The position numbers were made by a program, and so were the translations under genes. A stretch of 64,000 nucleotides of DNA, taken from contig NW_023501050.1 of the NCBI RefSeq assembly GCF_014066305.1, forward strand, positions 372,001 to 436,000, in the 5' to 3' direction. This DNA is from Letharia columbiana (taxonomy: Eukaryota > Ascomycota > Lecanoromycetes > Lecanorales > Parmeliaceae). Below, one piece after another: positions 42,320-53,471 of this stretch (positions are counted from its first letter, which is position 1; each line of letters begins with the position of its first letter). The notes under the pieces are model-generated. The model was not told the origin of the DNA, ran no database searches, and saw nothing but the letters and a program-made list of their open reading frames with translations.

Positions 42320-42783
42320 GATCAGTGGTATTGTGATATTGGTTTACATTCCTGGCTTTTTGTACCTTTACCCCCATTCTATGAATGGATACAGCTACGG
42401 ACCATGTTTCTTCAGGACATCTTTCTTTTCGGTTGAATAGTATACCTAAGGATGAATCTGCTAAAAACGGCGAAGTCAGCGAATACGTAAATCAAGATCG
42501 CCTTATTGTACCATGTAATCCTGGCTGTCGCAAGTCTGGAAGAAGTCAGGAAAGAGGTCCCCCTTTCAGGGCTTGTGATCAAGGCATTGGCACACTGGCA
42601 TGGCTACGGTTCTCTTGATCTGCGTGATTAGAGCAACATCATTCGGATGGTAGATAAGATCATCCTTTGGCCTTCACGGAGGTTGGAGAATAGGGGTCAT
42701 TCTTTCCGCTTCGGCAGTCTCCGGCTCTCGAATGACGATTCGAATGATATGGCTACTGGGTTCGTTCCAGGCTTTCAGTACGA
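42320..42783. other. Convergent 3' intergenic region
   Basis: This region lies between the stop codons of TPT1 and EFG1. It contains no recognisable gene and is probably shared 3' untranslated sequence. Confidence 0.5.
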
Positions 42784-43628
42784 TCATTCTTCAAAGAATC
42801 CACCGTCACTCTCCTCGTCCTGCTCCTGCAGCGGTGCGCTCTTGGACGATTTAGATTCGGCGCGACCTTTCTTGCCTTCGCGTTCCGGCCTGGGTTTCTC
42901 CAGGGCAAGTTTGGTATTGCCTACGGGTACACCGGTCGCCAATTTCCCGTCTCGTAACGCCTCTAGTGTTCCGTCTGCCGTACATCGTTCGACCACCTTC
43001 CAGATAGCTGGTTTCTCTGTCACCAATTTTTTCGCTGCTGTTTCCACACCACCGGCATCCTCTCGGCGTGGAAACAGGCTCTGATATTTCTCGGTCAGAG
43101 GGTAGTAGATTGTATAATTGACATCGATCTCCGCATCATGCACCTCCCTTTCGAGCTGCTTGTGTTCGGCCGCATCGGGCGAGGAGGCATCAAGACGTTT
43201 CGTGAGCCTTTTGTGGGCCCTGGTGGCTTTCTGGCGCTCTTGAAACATCGGCGTGATCAGCAAACTACTTCGCCAAGCGGACGCGGCTTGCTCAGAGCTA
43301 GGAGTGACCCACCAAAGAACCGCACCATGTGGTATTTCTTGATGAGCTCGTTCTTCCGCTTGTCTTCGTGAATCTTCTCTACATCTTGCTTGTAACCAGC
43401 CAACGCCCGCTCCTTCTCTATTCGAACGCCAGCGGGCAGGTGGTCGGAATGCTCGAGTGCACGGGTCAGGTTTCGTATCTTCGACTTGAGCTGGTTGACA
43501 GAGGCGGATTTGATGGCGGGGATTGCGAAGTCGTTGGATTTTCGACGCTTGGAAGGGTGATTGGGGGTGCGTGGAGACGCTGACTCTGATGGCATAGAGC
43601 CATCGTGATGAGGGCGCTTGATTCCCAT
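42784..43628 (-). CDS. EFG1: rRNA-processing protein Efg1
   Basis: Nucleolar factor needed for early 18S rRNA maturation in yeast. Exons 43628-43313 and 43238-42784 (74-nt intron, GTGGGT donor, TGCTGATC branch, TTTCAAG acceptor) give 256 residues. After a basic nuclear-localisation-like start (MGIKRPHHDG, PSKRRKSN) come the Efg1 core motifs. These are SVNQLKSKIRNLTRALEHSD, LPAGVRIEKERALAGYKQDV, ELIKKYHMVRFFERQKATRA across the splice, and VHDAEIDVNYTIYYPLTEKY with YQSLFP. The chain then ends in a Lys/Glu/Ser-rich tail (PEREGKKGRAESKSSKSAP, EESDGGFFEE). An alternative upstream in-frame ATG at 43715 would add 29 residues without family support. The gene is divergent from SEA4, with 334 bases between starts. 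Confidence 0.9.
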
Positions 43629-43962
43629 GTCCGTACTTGTTATGATAGTCTGAGTCCAGGTGAATGGAAATTTGCTGCAGGAGATCGGAGTTTTTGGTGG
43701 GGCTTGCCGTAACATACTTGACGCTAAAACAAAAATACGAGCACTTTTTTTTGACGGTCAACAAGCCCTAACACATCATGCGGCTGCGTCGTCCGATTGA
43801 TGCTACCAATGATAACACGAGTCTACAGAACTAATGTTTCTAGATAATGGCCTAACCAATGCATCATGTTAGCCTCACGGCTTTGCCAGACCGACCACCT
43901 TCTAGGATCCGGCGAATAGTGTCTAGGTACAGATGCAGAGTTGACAAGCAGCGTATGCCGAG
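43629..43962. promoter_or_regulatory. Divergent promoter of EFG1 and SEA4
   Basis: The 334 bases separate the start codons of two divergently transcribed conserved genes, so both promoters must lie here. I cannot assign a specific factor site with confidence. Confidence 0.5.
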
Positions 43963-46900
43963 ATGGAGACTGCGATAAGATGGTCTGAAAGCTCGACCTT
44001 GTCAGAGCAGCGTTTCCTCATTGCAGATGTTAACGGTCGCTCTTTCAAACGTTGTAAAATCGATAATTATGATCGCACAAAACTTCAGCATCAGGTACTC
44101 TCTACGTATAGCAAGGTCCCTCCCTTTCGTGCTTTTGATTGGGCGCCACACGATGAGAGACTTGCGGCTGTGGGACAATGGTCTGGAGAAGTCACAATCT
44201 TGCGGATTGATGATGCGGTGGCCAACATTCCTCTACCTGCAAAGCATCAACGTCTTTGCAATGCTGTCGCTTTTGGTAGGACGGGGCTTCTGGCTGCTGG
44301 CTTAGAAAGGGTGAGGAACGATTTCAGTCTCAACATATGGGACGTCAATCAACGTCTCCCAGCAGTCATGTCTCCAGGAAGCAGGAATTCAAAAGGATTT
44401 GTCGAACCTTATCGTAAATTTGCGAGCTCGGAAGCAATTTCAAGCATCAAATTTTACTCTTCACAGCCTGAGGTCTTAGTTGCTGGGATCAAAGGAAGAG
44501 GCATTCGAATCTATGACTTACGGGAGAATACCGGGAGCCCTTCGCTGCTTTTTCAGACTTCATGTGTCTTCAATATTGCTATTGATCCTCTGGATGAAAA
44601 TTACTTCGCTTGTGCTGGGGTCCCGAAAGACACGACCATTCAGATATGGGACCTTCGTCATGGCTCGCCGTATACTGCAGCATCTCTAGGATCAGGTTCA
44701 GATCTCAGTACACCAGCGGAAGGCCCAGTGCTTGAATACAAGGAGGTGTTCAGTACCGCGAACGCATCAACTAAAGTGCCAGTCGATCCCACAGGTGTAA
44801 TGTTATCAAGTATTTGGAGTCTGCGATATTGCAAAGGTAAGACCGGCTGCCTCGGCGCTCTTGCAAGCAATGGAGAGTTCAAAGTCTTCGAAACCAAACA
44901 CGAATATTCTTTGTCGATGAACCACTATGAGTCACGACCGCACCCAGACTATGACGTACCAAATAAGAATGACCGATCCATCCTGACCAAGCGCATTCAC
45001 CATGTCGAGCTTGCATGGGATAATAAGCGAAAAGGCTGTCCGGAGAAGGAGAGAATTGTCGCCTTTGACTTCACCAATTTGGCTGGCTTCAAGGGTACGC
45101 CTTGTGCAGTTGTCCTTCGTGGCGATCATAGTGTTGGTATTGTTGAGCTCAACGGCGCTGCCTCAGCTCTCGCGGTCTCGCCGTTTGGCAACGTTGTTGT
45201 CAGTAAAGACAACTCCTCAAGTTCCACTAGCGAATCGACTCCTGAGGCTCGTTTCTTGAAAAATACAATACGCAGACTAGAGCCTCTAAATGAGGATACA
45301 ATGTCCAATTCCTTGTTTTCAACCCGAGGCAAACACGGCAGTTCCAAGGCTGGAGAAGCGACGGATACTGCAGACACGAACGGTCGAGCCGCCGTTGCTA
45401 GGAAACCTCAGTCAAGCCGCGAGTCCCATGAGCAGCTTCTTGAAACTCATACAGCCGACACAAAGCTCAGGATAGAGGAAGCCTTGGCTCTCTTCACTAT
45501 TGCTCGTCGCCGCGGCGTCGAGGGCTACCTGTTCGATTGCAAAAAGAACATCGAAATCTTGCGGGATGACCGCTGGCTTCAGAGACTCTGGGTTTGGATT
45601 GACCGTAGGTGAGCTATTCGTAGAACCGAGTTGTCGCTGATTTGAAGTAGGAGCGAAGAGCAGTGCTAAAGACAACGGCATGAGCACAGAGGCGCTGGAC
45701 CTCAGCTTCTTTGGTGTTGCCAGCATCTGGAACAACGATCTGGGTAAGCTAATTGACGGCTAATGATAGTGGCCTTTCTAACTTTCGATCAAGATTCCCA
45801 AAGAGGTCCTAATAAGCTTAGCAAGCCAACATACCCCAAAGACGTCGCTGATGCTGTCGAAACACTGTGCGATAAGCTCGATCTGCCCGAATTCCGCATG
45901 GTACAGTCCGCCGCTCCTAACCACCGCCGGTTGTGTCTGTATACTTGCGGCCTGGGGCTTCCATACCAAAAGCTCGAAGCTACAGTTAAAGACTTCGTGC
46001 GTCAAGGACAAAATACCAAAGCAGCTGCTGTCGCAATCATCCACGACCAAGCCAAGCTAGCTTTTCAAGCATTGAGAAGTGGTAACGCTTCTCCGGCGCA
46101 AAGAGAACTCTCTCTTGCACTGGCTGGATACAATAAAGGAGTAATCGATGACACATGGGAAGAGACTGTCCGTGACATCAAGAGTGATCTTGATGATCCT
46201 TACGCCCGTGCCATCCTTGCACTGGTCAGCTATGGCGACTGGCATGACGTCCTAGCAGAAACTTCACTTCCACTCCGGGACAGAGTTGGAATTGCTTTAA
46301 TGTACTTGGATGACGATGAGCTTACACACTACATCACTGATAACGCAGCAGAGTGCATCCAAGAAGGCGACATCGAGGGCGTCGTCCTAACAGGTCTTAC
46401 GGAGCAAGCAGTTCCCCTCTTTGAAAATTACATCCGCAAATTCTCCGACCTTCAAACCGCAATCCTAGCCATGTCCTTTACCTGCCCGAGCTACTTTACA
46501 GATCCTCGCGTCGACCTCTGGCGGCAGACTTATCGCTCCCAACTCAACAGTTGGGGCATGTTCATTCAGCGCGTCCATCTTGATGTTCAATCTACCAGGC
46601 TCTCCATATCGCTAGGTGGCAAACCAGAGATACGGCCACCATCACGCCAGGTCAGCATTCGTTGCAACAACTGCGACCAAGCACTGCACCGCAAGTCCAG
46701 TCGTGTCCTCCCACCAGGCTCCTTTGACAGCTTCGGTACCCACCAAGGCTCCATCTTCGGCGACTCCAAATCTGGCACCGTCTGCCCGAAATGTGGGCGT
46801 CATATGCCTAGCTGCGTAATATGTATGCAATGGCTCGGCATGCCAGACCCGCACTCCCGCGGCGCTGTCGAAGAGATCAAGAAGAATGCAGAATCAAAGA

Positions 46901-47157
46901 AAGATGGGATTGCAGAGAGAGATCCATTGGAAAAGTTTTTGACGGTTTGCAGACGGTGCTGGCATATGTCTCACGGTGCGCATTCTCGGGAGTGGTTTGA
47001 GGGGCGATTCAATGAGAGGACGCAAGAATGGATTGGAGGCCATGATAAGTGTCCAGTGCCAGGCTGCGATTGTACGTGCAAGGCGATTGATGTTGGAGTC
47101 GCACCAGGCAGAAAAAGGAACATGATCGACCTGAACATCTCGGAGAATTGGTCGTAG
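43963..47157 (+). CDS. SEA4: SEA complex subunit Sea4/Mio (WD40 plus zinc domain)
   Basis: Subunit of the SEACAT/GATOR2 complex at the vacuole or lysosome that relieves SEACIT inhibition of TORC1. Exons 43963-45604, 45651-45743 and 45794-47157 give 1,032 residues. The N-terminus has the family start (AIRWSESSTLSEQRFLIADV, FRAFDWAPHDERLAAVGQWS) and WD40 blades to about residue 420 (NIWDVNQRLP, IRIYDLREN, IQIWDLRHG). An alpha-solenoid region follows (LFTIARRRGVEGYLFDCKKN, FRMVQSAAPNHRRLCLYTCG, YNKGVIDDTWEE). The C-terminal zinc-ribbon/RING-like module has IRCNNCDQALH, VCPKCGRHMPSCVICMQWLG, VCRRCWHMSHGAHSREWF and KCPVPGCDCTC. The second intron is taken as 50 nt (CTAAC branch). A nearer acceptor at 45769 would also keep frame and add eight residues, but would make a 26-nt intron. 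The first intron uses a GTAGGT donor one codon before a second GTGAGC. Confidence 0.93.
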
Positions 47158-47779
47158 GGGAACCGAACGAATACGAGTCTCTAGGCGCCTTTACGCATTA
47201 TTCCCCAGTCTGTCAAATGCCTTTCATATGACTACTACAGCGTGGCTGAAATCTGAGACCTCCCTGAACAATGATACTCTGGGCGCCAAGTTGGCGTTAA
47301 AGCGGCCATAAGAAAGAGCGCTTGGTAAATTCATAACGATCATCATGGTGATGGCAAGAGATCGTGAATCCATCCTATATGAAATGGAGCCCATGCCACC
47401 CATGAGTTCTGGCAGCTGTGTGAAGATTGGTTCATGCCATCCACTTACCTCTGTGCTAGTGACAGAAAACGACCAAAAGTCCAAGCTCTGGAGAAGCTTG
47501 AACCCATCGGCCGACCATCTCTGCATTACAGCGATAGTTCAGCAATTGATGTGCACTATCTATCACCGGCAGATATTAACTGGCGACCTTCCAAATCAGG
47601 AGCTGCAAAGCCACTCGTAATGACATGAACAAGGATTTAGCAAAGCAGAAGCCACAACCTAGAGAAGAGAGAAAAGATGCAGAAGAAGGAAAACGAAGAG
47701 TCCCTGAGAGAGACAAGCCTGGTGTGCATGGTCCTGCGCTGACAGAGCGTAAGTAATGAGGCTGACTAGCCAATATTGA
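47158..47779. other. Intergenic region
   Basis: No gene was recognised between the SEA4 stop and the MFS relic. Short open frames on both strands lack coding character. Confidence 0.45.
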
Positions 47780-48520
47780 GATGATTTGGTTGGGCGGCGC
47801 CCTGAGAACCCTAAGGAATACGATGCTTGTCGTATGTTCCTTCACCTTCATCTCGCGGGTATTGTTCTCAATGATAGCGCCAGCGCTTGGCAAGATGGAC
47901 AAAGTCCTCGGCATAACCTTCGAAGTTGAGGCACGAATAACCTTCTCTATCTTCGTCCTAGCCTACGCTATGATTCACTTGAATTTTTGGCCGGTTTTAT
48001 GCCCTACAGCTGAGTAATATGTGGTAGAATAGCTCGCATGAAAATTGGGATGCAGATTTGCCCAGACCGTCTTTCGATTTCTCAGCGGAATAGGCAGAAG
48101 CATGCCCTTGGCTATCGGCGGTGGTGTCTTGGGGTGGGAAATCTATGATGGTAATGCCTTGCTCCTGTAACCAATACTGACCAGGGATTGCTGGCATCCA
48201 GATCGGCGAGGAAAAGCAGTTGGTATGTATAGCCTCGCCCCACTACTTGGACCCGCTGTTGGACCGATTGCTGGAGGTTTCATTGCCTAAAACACGATTT
48301 GGCGATGGGGCTTTTGGAGTACTCGCATCGCCGCTGCTCTCATCCTGGTCTCCGGTATTTTGCTTCCTCCAAGAAACCTTTCAGGCCACTCTCGGAAGAG
48401 AAGGTCAGACCGCTTGCGAAATGAGACAGGCGCATTGCTTTTGTGAGTATCGCGTAACTCCAATATCGCCTTATTGTCACACGCACTGCCCGTAATCACA
48501 GCTCCAGCCGATTTGGAATA
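47780..48520 (+). pseudogene. MFS transporter relic
   Basis: Decayed drug:H+ antiporter-type major facilitator gene. One frame reads VLFSMIAPALGKMDKVLGIT and FEVEARITFSIFVLAYAMIH, matching transmembrane helices 1-2 of DHA1 transporters. It is followed after stops by FAQTVFRFLSGIGRSMPLAI (helix 4 region). A second frame has the loop 2/3 signature HPDRRGKAVGMYSLAPLLGP and AVGPIAGGFIA, then TAA at 48288-48290, then NTIWRWGFWSTRIAAALILV and LPPRNLSGHSRKR. In intact relatives the position of the TAA is normally Gln in GGFIAQNTxWRW, so it is explained by CAA to TAA. Additional stops occur at about 48015-48030 and 48170. The 3' half of the transporter is missing. A short PENPKEYDA piece just upstream is the usual cytoplasmic N-terminal motif, in a shifted frame. 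Confidence 0.68.
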
Positions 48521-48766
48521 ATTTCTGATCCAGAATTTTCCGTGTCGCTAGCCGGTGGGGTCTTGCCTTGAGGGATGGAAGGGACTTCAGAGGCTCCGGC
48601 TTCGGGAGACATGATGACATGGGTTACAGTAATTGTTCAGGGAGGGAAGAGTACATTGAGATGAAGTAGGTAGTTCACCTTGATACTCGGGTAGGAGACT
48701 TGCTTTGACGGCTGTAGCAACGACCGGCGACTTGCCGCAGAGGATAACGAGGATAGATTCAGGCAT
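48430..48766 (-). pseudogene. Relic or fragment of an unrecognised fungal gene
   Basis: A clear start, MPESILVILCGKSPVVATAV, and KASLLPEYQ (48766-48680) resemble the beginning of small nucleotide-binding-like fungal proteins with an N-terminal beta strand and CGKSP loop. After a possible intron, IMSPEAGASEVPSIPQGKTP appears in one frame and NYSKSAGAVITGSACDNKA in another. No complete model can be made, and the 3' end runs into the MFS relic from the other side. It may be a real multi-exon gene I cannot resolve, but a decayed copy is more likely. Confidence 0.35.
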
Positions 48767-50495
48767 ATTGTATGCGGGACTGTGCAGGAAATTGCAGTCT
48801 GGTGGCAGGAACGATTTACTGCAGAGCCAATGGATTATCAGGAGAAAAGAGTGATTTCCGTGCGATCCCCTTGAACCGAGCAACTCCGAGGGTGACGAAT
48901 CTTTCTTCTCGGTACCTGATAGCAAGCGACAGTCTGCTATTCAAACGGATTTAGCCCAAGGCATGTCAATTACTGGGCCACTGGCAAGGCACTGAATAGA
49001 CGATGCTGCCGACGTCTTGTTCCAGGAGTTTTATCTTCATTATAGAATATAGGTAGTTAGCTTACTGTGAAATGAAATAAAACGAGAGGCACTCGATTGT
49101 GGACTAAAGTAATATGCATGCGTGGCCGTGGCTTACTTTAAAGGTAGTAGGGATCAGAATAGACAAAGCGGGATGTCGAGTGGCGCTAGAAAGGGCGGCT
49201 CAACTATAAATAAACCTGAAACTGATCCTAGTACCCGTGCGATCTAGCTCCGGCATTTCACTTTTGGGGGATTCTTTGTTCTGTTCGCTGCAGGGCAGGT
49301 ACAATCAGCTGGACGCCTGCATCTTTTGCATCTTTTGCATCTTTGGACAGTCATTTAACACGGCAGCTCCAAAGCAGACAATGATGCCACCGACTTTTGA
49401 GGATTATCATATTGTTCTGCCGTCGCCAGAAAGCATGATGGCTTGGGACATGATGGGAGAGAATTGAAATGACTGGCATGAATAGTCGGAGACTCGAGAC
49501 GAATATCAGACTCGAGACGAATATCTCAAACATCAGCATCCTTGGACATGATTCACTACTTTACGAAACCCCCTATTGTATCCCATTATCCCATAATCCC
49601 ACTCGGTTGCCATTTGCCATTTGCCATTAGTTACTAATAATATAATATAATTATACGGTAATAAGTGAATATTGTTTGAGATATCGGCGCCGTGACCAGG
49701 CTCGCCACTCATCTTCCCCCTCTTAAATTTCTTTCAATCCTGCCCTCGGACTCGACCGTTGGACATGGACGTCACTGCTCACCCCCTTCTCCAGACCACC
49801 ACCTTCTCAAGTAGGTAACAGATCGCTTCTCCCACCCTCCAAAGCCTTTCCGCCCGACTGTCTTTCATAGTAAGGTATGTAATGTCGAAAAGTGATAGGG
49901 TGCATCTTGTCTGGGCGGCTAAAGGGACAAGGCGCAGTGATTGGTTAAAGCCGAAAAGGACGAAAGCGCTGACTTCCCCACCAACAGACCTTCAATCCTC
50001 ATTGGCCAGCTGGAAACCACACGGCGACAAGAACCTCACCCTCGCCCTCTCACTTCCACCGAGCCTCTCCATCCTCATAAATTCACTCTCCACTAGCTGG
50101 TGCGCCCATTGACGATTGGTACACCAAGAACTCATCGCCATCGATCCCAGGCGCTTAGGCATCATCACCACTCCGCCTCAGAACGAACCTCACAAGACTC
50201 CCAGCGTAGGAGGGTGAAGAGCAGATCAAGGGTGGGAGCCCAAAGGCAGACACAACTCAAGTCGCCAATCACACATCCAGGGAGAGAGGGGAAGCCAGCG
50301 CTTCGCTGATAGTCTAGGGTTAGTCTTTCATCTCATGCCTGTGGACCTCTGATTGGCTTGCCTACACTGGACTGTTCTTCATGCAAGACACACCATTCTA
50401 GATCAGCGGCAAACCTCCCATTTCTAAAATTCACATCTTCATCCACTTTCCCAGGCTTGCTTGCGATTTCGCTCGTCTGGCATGGCCCCATCACC
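48767..50495. other. Intergenic region and MSG5 leader
   Basis: No gene was recognised. Small direct repeats occur: three GCATCTTTT units near 49320-49345 and an 18-bp pair at 49491-49526. The last 700 bases are C/T-rich with several GTAAGG and GTAATG-like donors and are probably promoter and a long, possibly spliced leader of the phosphatase gene. Confidence 0.45.
49491..49526 (+). repeat. 18-bp tandem repeat, two copies
   Basis: GACTCGAGACGAATATCA is followed immediately by GACTCGAGACGAATATCT. It is short and probably a local slippage product. Confidence 0.85.
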
Positions 50496-53471
50496 ATGAT
50501 GGCCTCTGTGATCTGTACTGACGTTATGTCTGTAGTCGACGGCCTTCATACTTCGCTTCCCGACTTTCAAACGAGCCGTAATAGTAATGTCTTTCCCTCC
50601 AAGGGAGCCCTTGGTCTTGAGGTAGCATATGGGTCTCGCCAACACTATCCGTCAGCAAAGAGGTGCTCACCAACAAACTCACCAGGCTCAAGTATGCCGG
50701 TGGCAACGAGCTCACAGTCGCTTCTGGCATCCTTACCTTCGTTTATGTCTGTGTTTGGAAACGGCCCGGACAGGTTAGAAACAAATGAAGGTGACGCCGC
50801 GGCGACCACTTCACAGGGCAGGACTTCAAAAAGGCCCCTAAACATCGCCCAACCTGCTCCTCCTACGATTCGTCGAGACTCCACCTCGACCTTTGAATCC
50901 ACAGAGTCCTCTCCTACAACTACGATATCGACAGTGGGGTCTTCTCTCACAGAGCCTTCGCCTCGTTCGCCTCCCGAGACACCAGACTCCTCCTCACCTC
51001 TTACATCATTCAAAAACCTGAGAACGAACTCGGTACCGAATAATCAAGCAGAAATGGAGTGCAGAGACCCTTTCTCGAGCTCATTTCCAACCTTACCCGG
51101 AGTGGAGCGCGCAGATTCACCAAACAAGAAAATGCGCAACATGAAGAACTTGTCGGTGAATACATCTGCGTCAAATCGCACAGGGCTCCAGCTTCCAAAA
51201 TTAGGACTCTCGAACCCGCCACAAGCATCCACCAATGCATTCTCCGCTCCACCTACACCAGCATTCATTGTTCCGCCCAAATTGCCTAGAAAAAAGCCAA
51301 GCACTCTCCCACTCATGATCACTACCCCCGATTCAAGCACTTCTGGCCAGGATCGGCCGAGCGCAGCCCTTCAAAGCCCATCAGATCCACAGATTCGGAC
51401 ATTGCGGTTGCTACGAACCTCGTCAAATGGCGCGCTATTCTCTCCAACCGTCGCCCCTGAGGGCGGCATGCGATTACCGCCGTTCGCCGCTCCGGCGACG
51501 TCTAGCCGCCCCTCTACTACCGGTGGCCGGATAGGCAAAGTACGACCGCCGCTCAGTGTTTCGCCTCTGTCTTCGTTCGATAACCCAACATCTTCTCCAA
51601 TCACAAGGCAGACACTCGATCATGTGCAAGAAGAGACAGACTATGAGCCTCCGCTCTCTCAAGAAGTCAAGTCGCCCGCATATCCACAAGGGCCCGTGTG
51701 CATCTATGATCCGCACGTGTACCTTTATCTCGAACCCAGCCATGTCGAAGCGCGAGAATTCGACGTCATTCTGAACGTTGCGCGAGAAGTATTGAACCCT
51801 TTTTTGGCAGCGGTAGAAAAGGACGCACAACCTCGAAAGGAAGGAGCAGAGATACAAGGAGCTCCGAATGCAGACAACGCCTACCTCGCTGGCCGAGATA
51901 GCGTTCCAGAACCGCAGACTGCGGTCTCGGAGAAATCCTTCGCCTCTGCACTTGAGGCGCAAATAGAAGATGCTTCAATGACGGCGCCGGGCACACCAAA
52001 GGCATTCAGGCCGGAGCCTGAATACATCCATGTTCCTTGGGACCACAACACCAATGTAGTGGATGATTTGCTCAGGTTATGTGAGCTCATCGACAATCGA
52101 GTACGGCAAAATAAGAGAGTATTAGTGCATTGCCAGTGCGGAGTTAGCCGATCAGCAAGTCTTGTTGTTGCATACGGACTATACAAGAATCCGCAGCTCA
52201 CTGTGCAAGAGGCCTATGATGCAGTCAAATTCCGAAGTAGATGGATCGGGCCAAATATGAATCTAATATATCAATTATCGGAGTTCAAGTCCAAATTGAT
52301 CAGGACGCATCCCATGGGAACAGCAGCTTGGCATTCATGGCGAGCTCTGGGATCTGGGCGCTCAAACCCAAACGCCACTGTGAATCCTAACTCAGACTCT
52401 GGCCTACCGTCCTCCTCTGGACTTCGAAGTCCGCCACAAAAGTCATTGAGTGCACCATCCCAGATAGGACGTGATACACGGTCCAGCTCATTCAGTCCAC
52501 CCAGCTCAGCTCAGCTTATGCCAACCTCTTCAGGCGACATCACACCAGGTCCGTCATCAGCGCCGCCAGATATGCAATGGTCTCCAGGCCAGAGGTCGCC
52601 TGCGCTTGAAAGTGACGCCGTTTCCTCTTATGCTCAACCTCTCCCTACCTCGGCATCCCCCCCAAACATCTCGGATTCAGATACCGAAATGGTACTTTCG
52701 CCTTCAACAATGGAACGCGAAGGCATCGAAGAGAAAGAAGCACCAGCGCCTGTGGGAGGGGTGGCCAATGACCTGCAGGAAGTTGCCAAGGATCTAGCCA
52801 ACAATGAACGCAATCCCACTGACATGTCCCTGCCGAAGATGAACTTTGGTCCTGAGATTACAATGTCACTGCCGTCATTCGATGAATCATTCGGTGAGAA
52901 AGAGGCAGTACCTGTGGCAGGGATGAAACAGGAACTACAGCATGAAGCAAGCGATTCGGACAAGACTCCGGACAACAAAGAAGAATCTGCTCCAATTTCT
53001 CCGCCAAGGTTCTTGGAATTGGTTACCGAAAATTTGCGCTTCCAATCACCCACTAGTCTCGCAATCAAGGAGACAGGAATGACGCTCTCACCCGTCCTGC
53101 CAACAGCCACTGTATCAGCACCCTCCCCCACCCTCCCAGCAGGCTTCAGCAGCCTCTTAAGCCGACGCCAAGGCCCTCTCGGACTGCGCCAGTTACCTCT
53201 TCGCCAGGGCCAATCTCCACCACAATTGACCACTGCCCAGCCATCACCGCGAGCAATCGATCCCGACGTCCCCCAGACTCCCTCACTCCTCTCTCCCCGA
53301 GCTGCAGAGTTCACAGCTAGTCCCTTTCACCGCACTTCTGCTGGCGATCTAGCGGGCTCGTCGGTTTTCGAACAAGGTCTCATGAGCCCGGGGCTAAAGG
53401 AGGAGGATCCTAGGAGTCCGCATCAGATTGGCGAGGCCCCGATTACGAGGAGTATCTTCGATATGATATGA
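50496..53471 (+). CDS. MSG5: Msg5-type dual-specificity MAP kinase phosphatase
   Basis: Protein of 991 residues in one exon; the first in-frame ATG is at 50496 (MMASVICTDVMSVV). The N-terminal 410 residues are Ser/Pro/Thr-rich and disordered, with a basic LPKLPRKKPSTLPLMI-like stretch that could serve as a MAPK docking site (inference). The catalytic domain spans about residues 410-605 in two blocks. The first is GPVCIYDPHVYLYLEPSHVE, REFDVILNVAREVLNPF. After an insert of about 90 residues comes EPEYIHVPWDHNTNVVDDLL, then the active-site loop VLVHCQCGVSRSAS with Cys546 and Arg552, then NPQLTVQEAYDAVKFRSRWI. The insert splits the domain as in yeast Msg5 and related fungal phosphatases. The C-terminal 390 residues are again Ser/Pro-rich. 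It is expected to dephosphorylate Thr and Tyr of cell-wall-integrity or pheromone MAPKs. It is tail to tail with the PAS kinase gene. Confidence 0.9.
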   Translation: MMASVICTDVMSVVDGLHTSLPDFQTSRNSNVFPSKGALGLEVAYGSRQHYPSAKRCSPTNSPGSSMPVATSSQSLLASLPSFMSVFGNGPDRLETNEGDAAATTSQGRTSKRPLNIAQPAPPTIRRDSTSTFESTESSPTTTISTVGSSLTEPSPRSPPETPDSSSPLTSFKNLRTNSVPNNQAEMECRDPFSSSFPTLPGVERADSPNKKMRNMKNLSVNTSASNRTGLQLPKLGLSNPPQASTNAFSAPPTPAFIVPPKLPRKKPSTLPLMITTPDSSTSGQDRPSAALQSPSDPQIRTLRLLRTSSNGALFSPTVAPEGGMRLPPFAAPATSSRPSTTGGRIGKVRPPLSVSPLSSFDNPTSSPITRQTLDHVQEETDYEPPLSQEVKSPAYPQGPVCIYDPHVYLYLEPSHVEAREFDVILNVAREVLNPFLAAVEKDAQPRKEGAEIQGAPNADNAYLAGRDSVPEPQTAVSEKSFASALEAQIEDASMTAPGTPKAFRPEPEYIHVPWDHNTNVVDDLLRLCELIDNRVRQNKRVLVHCQCGVSRSASLVVAYGLYKNPQLTVQEAYDAVKFRSRWIGPNMNLIYQLSEFKSKLIRTHPMGTAAWHSWRALGSGRSNPNATVNPNSDSGLPSSSGLRSPPQKSLSAPSQIGRDTRSSSFSPPSSAQLMPTSSGDITPGPSSAPPDMQWSPGQRSPALESDAVSSYAQPLPTSASPPNISDSDTEMVLSPSTMEREGIEEKEAPAPVGGVANDLQEVAKDLANNERNPTDMSLPKMNFGPEITMSLPSFDESFGEKEAVPVAGMKQELQHEASDSDKTPDNKEESAPISPPRFLELVTENLRFQSPTSLAIKETGMTLSPVLPTATVSAPSPTLPAGFSSLLSRRQGPLGLRQLPLRQGQSPPQLTTAQPSPRAIDPDVPQTPSLLSPRAAEFTASPFHRTSAGDLAGSSVFEQGLMSPGLKEEDPRSPHQIGEAPITRSIFDMI

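Noticed and set aside
42784..43764. Unspliced 326-codon minus frame covering EFG1
   Set aside because: Its N-terminal half is out of frame with the Efg1 core; the spliced two-exon model restores the family sequence.
50358..50495. Phosphatase start upstream of 50496
   Set aside because: The open frame there begins at a TTG; the first ATG in frame is at 50496.
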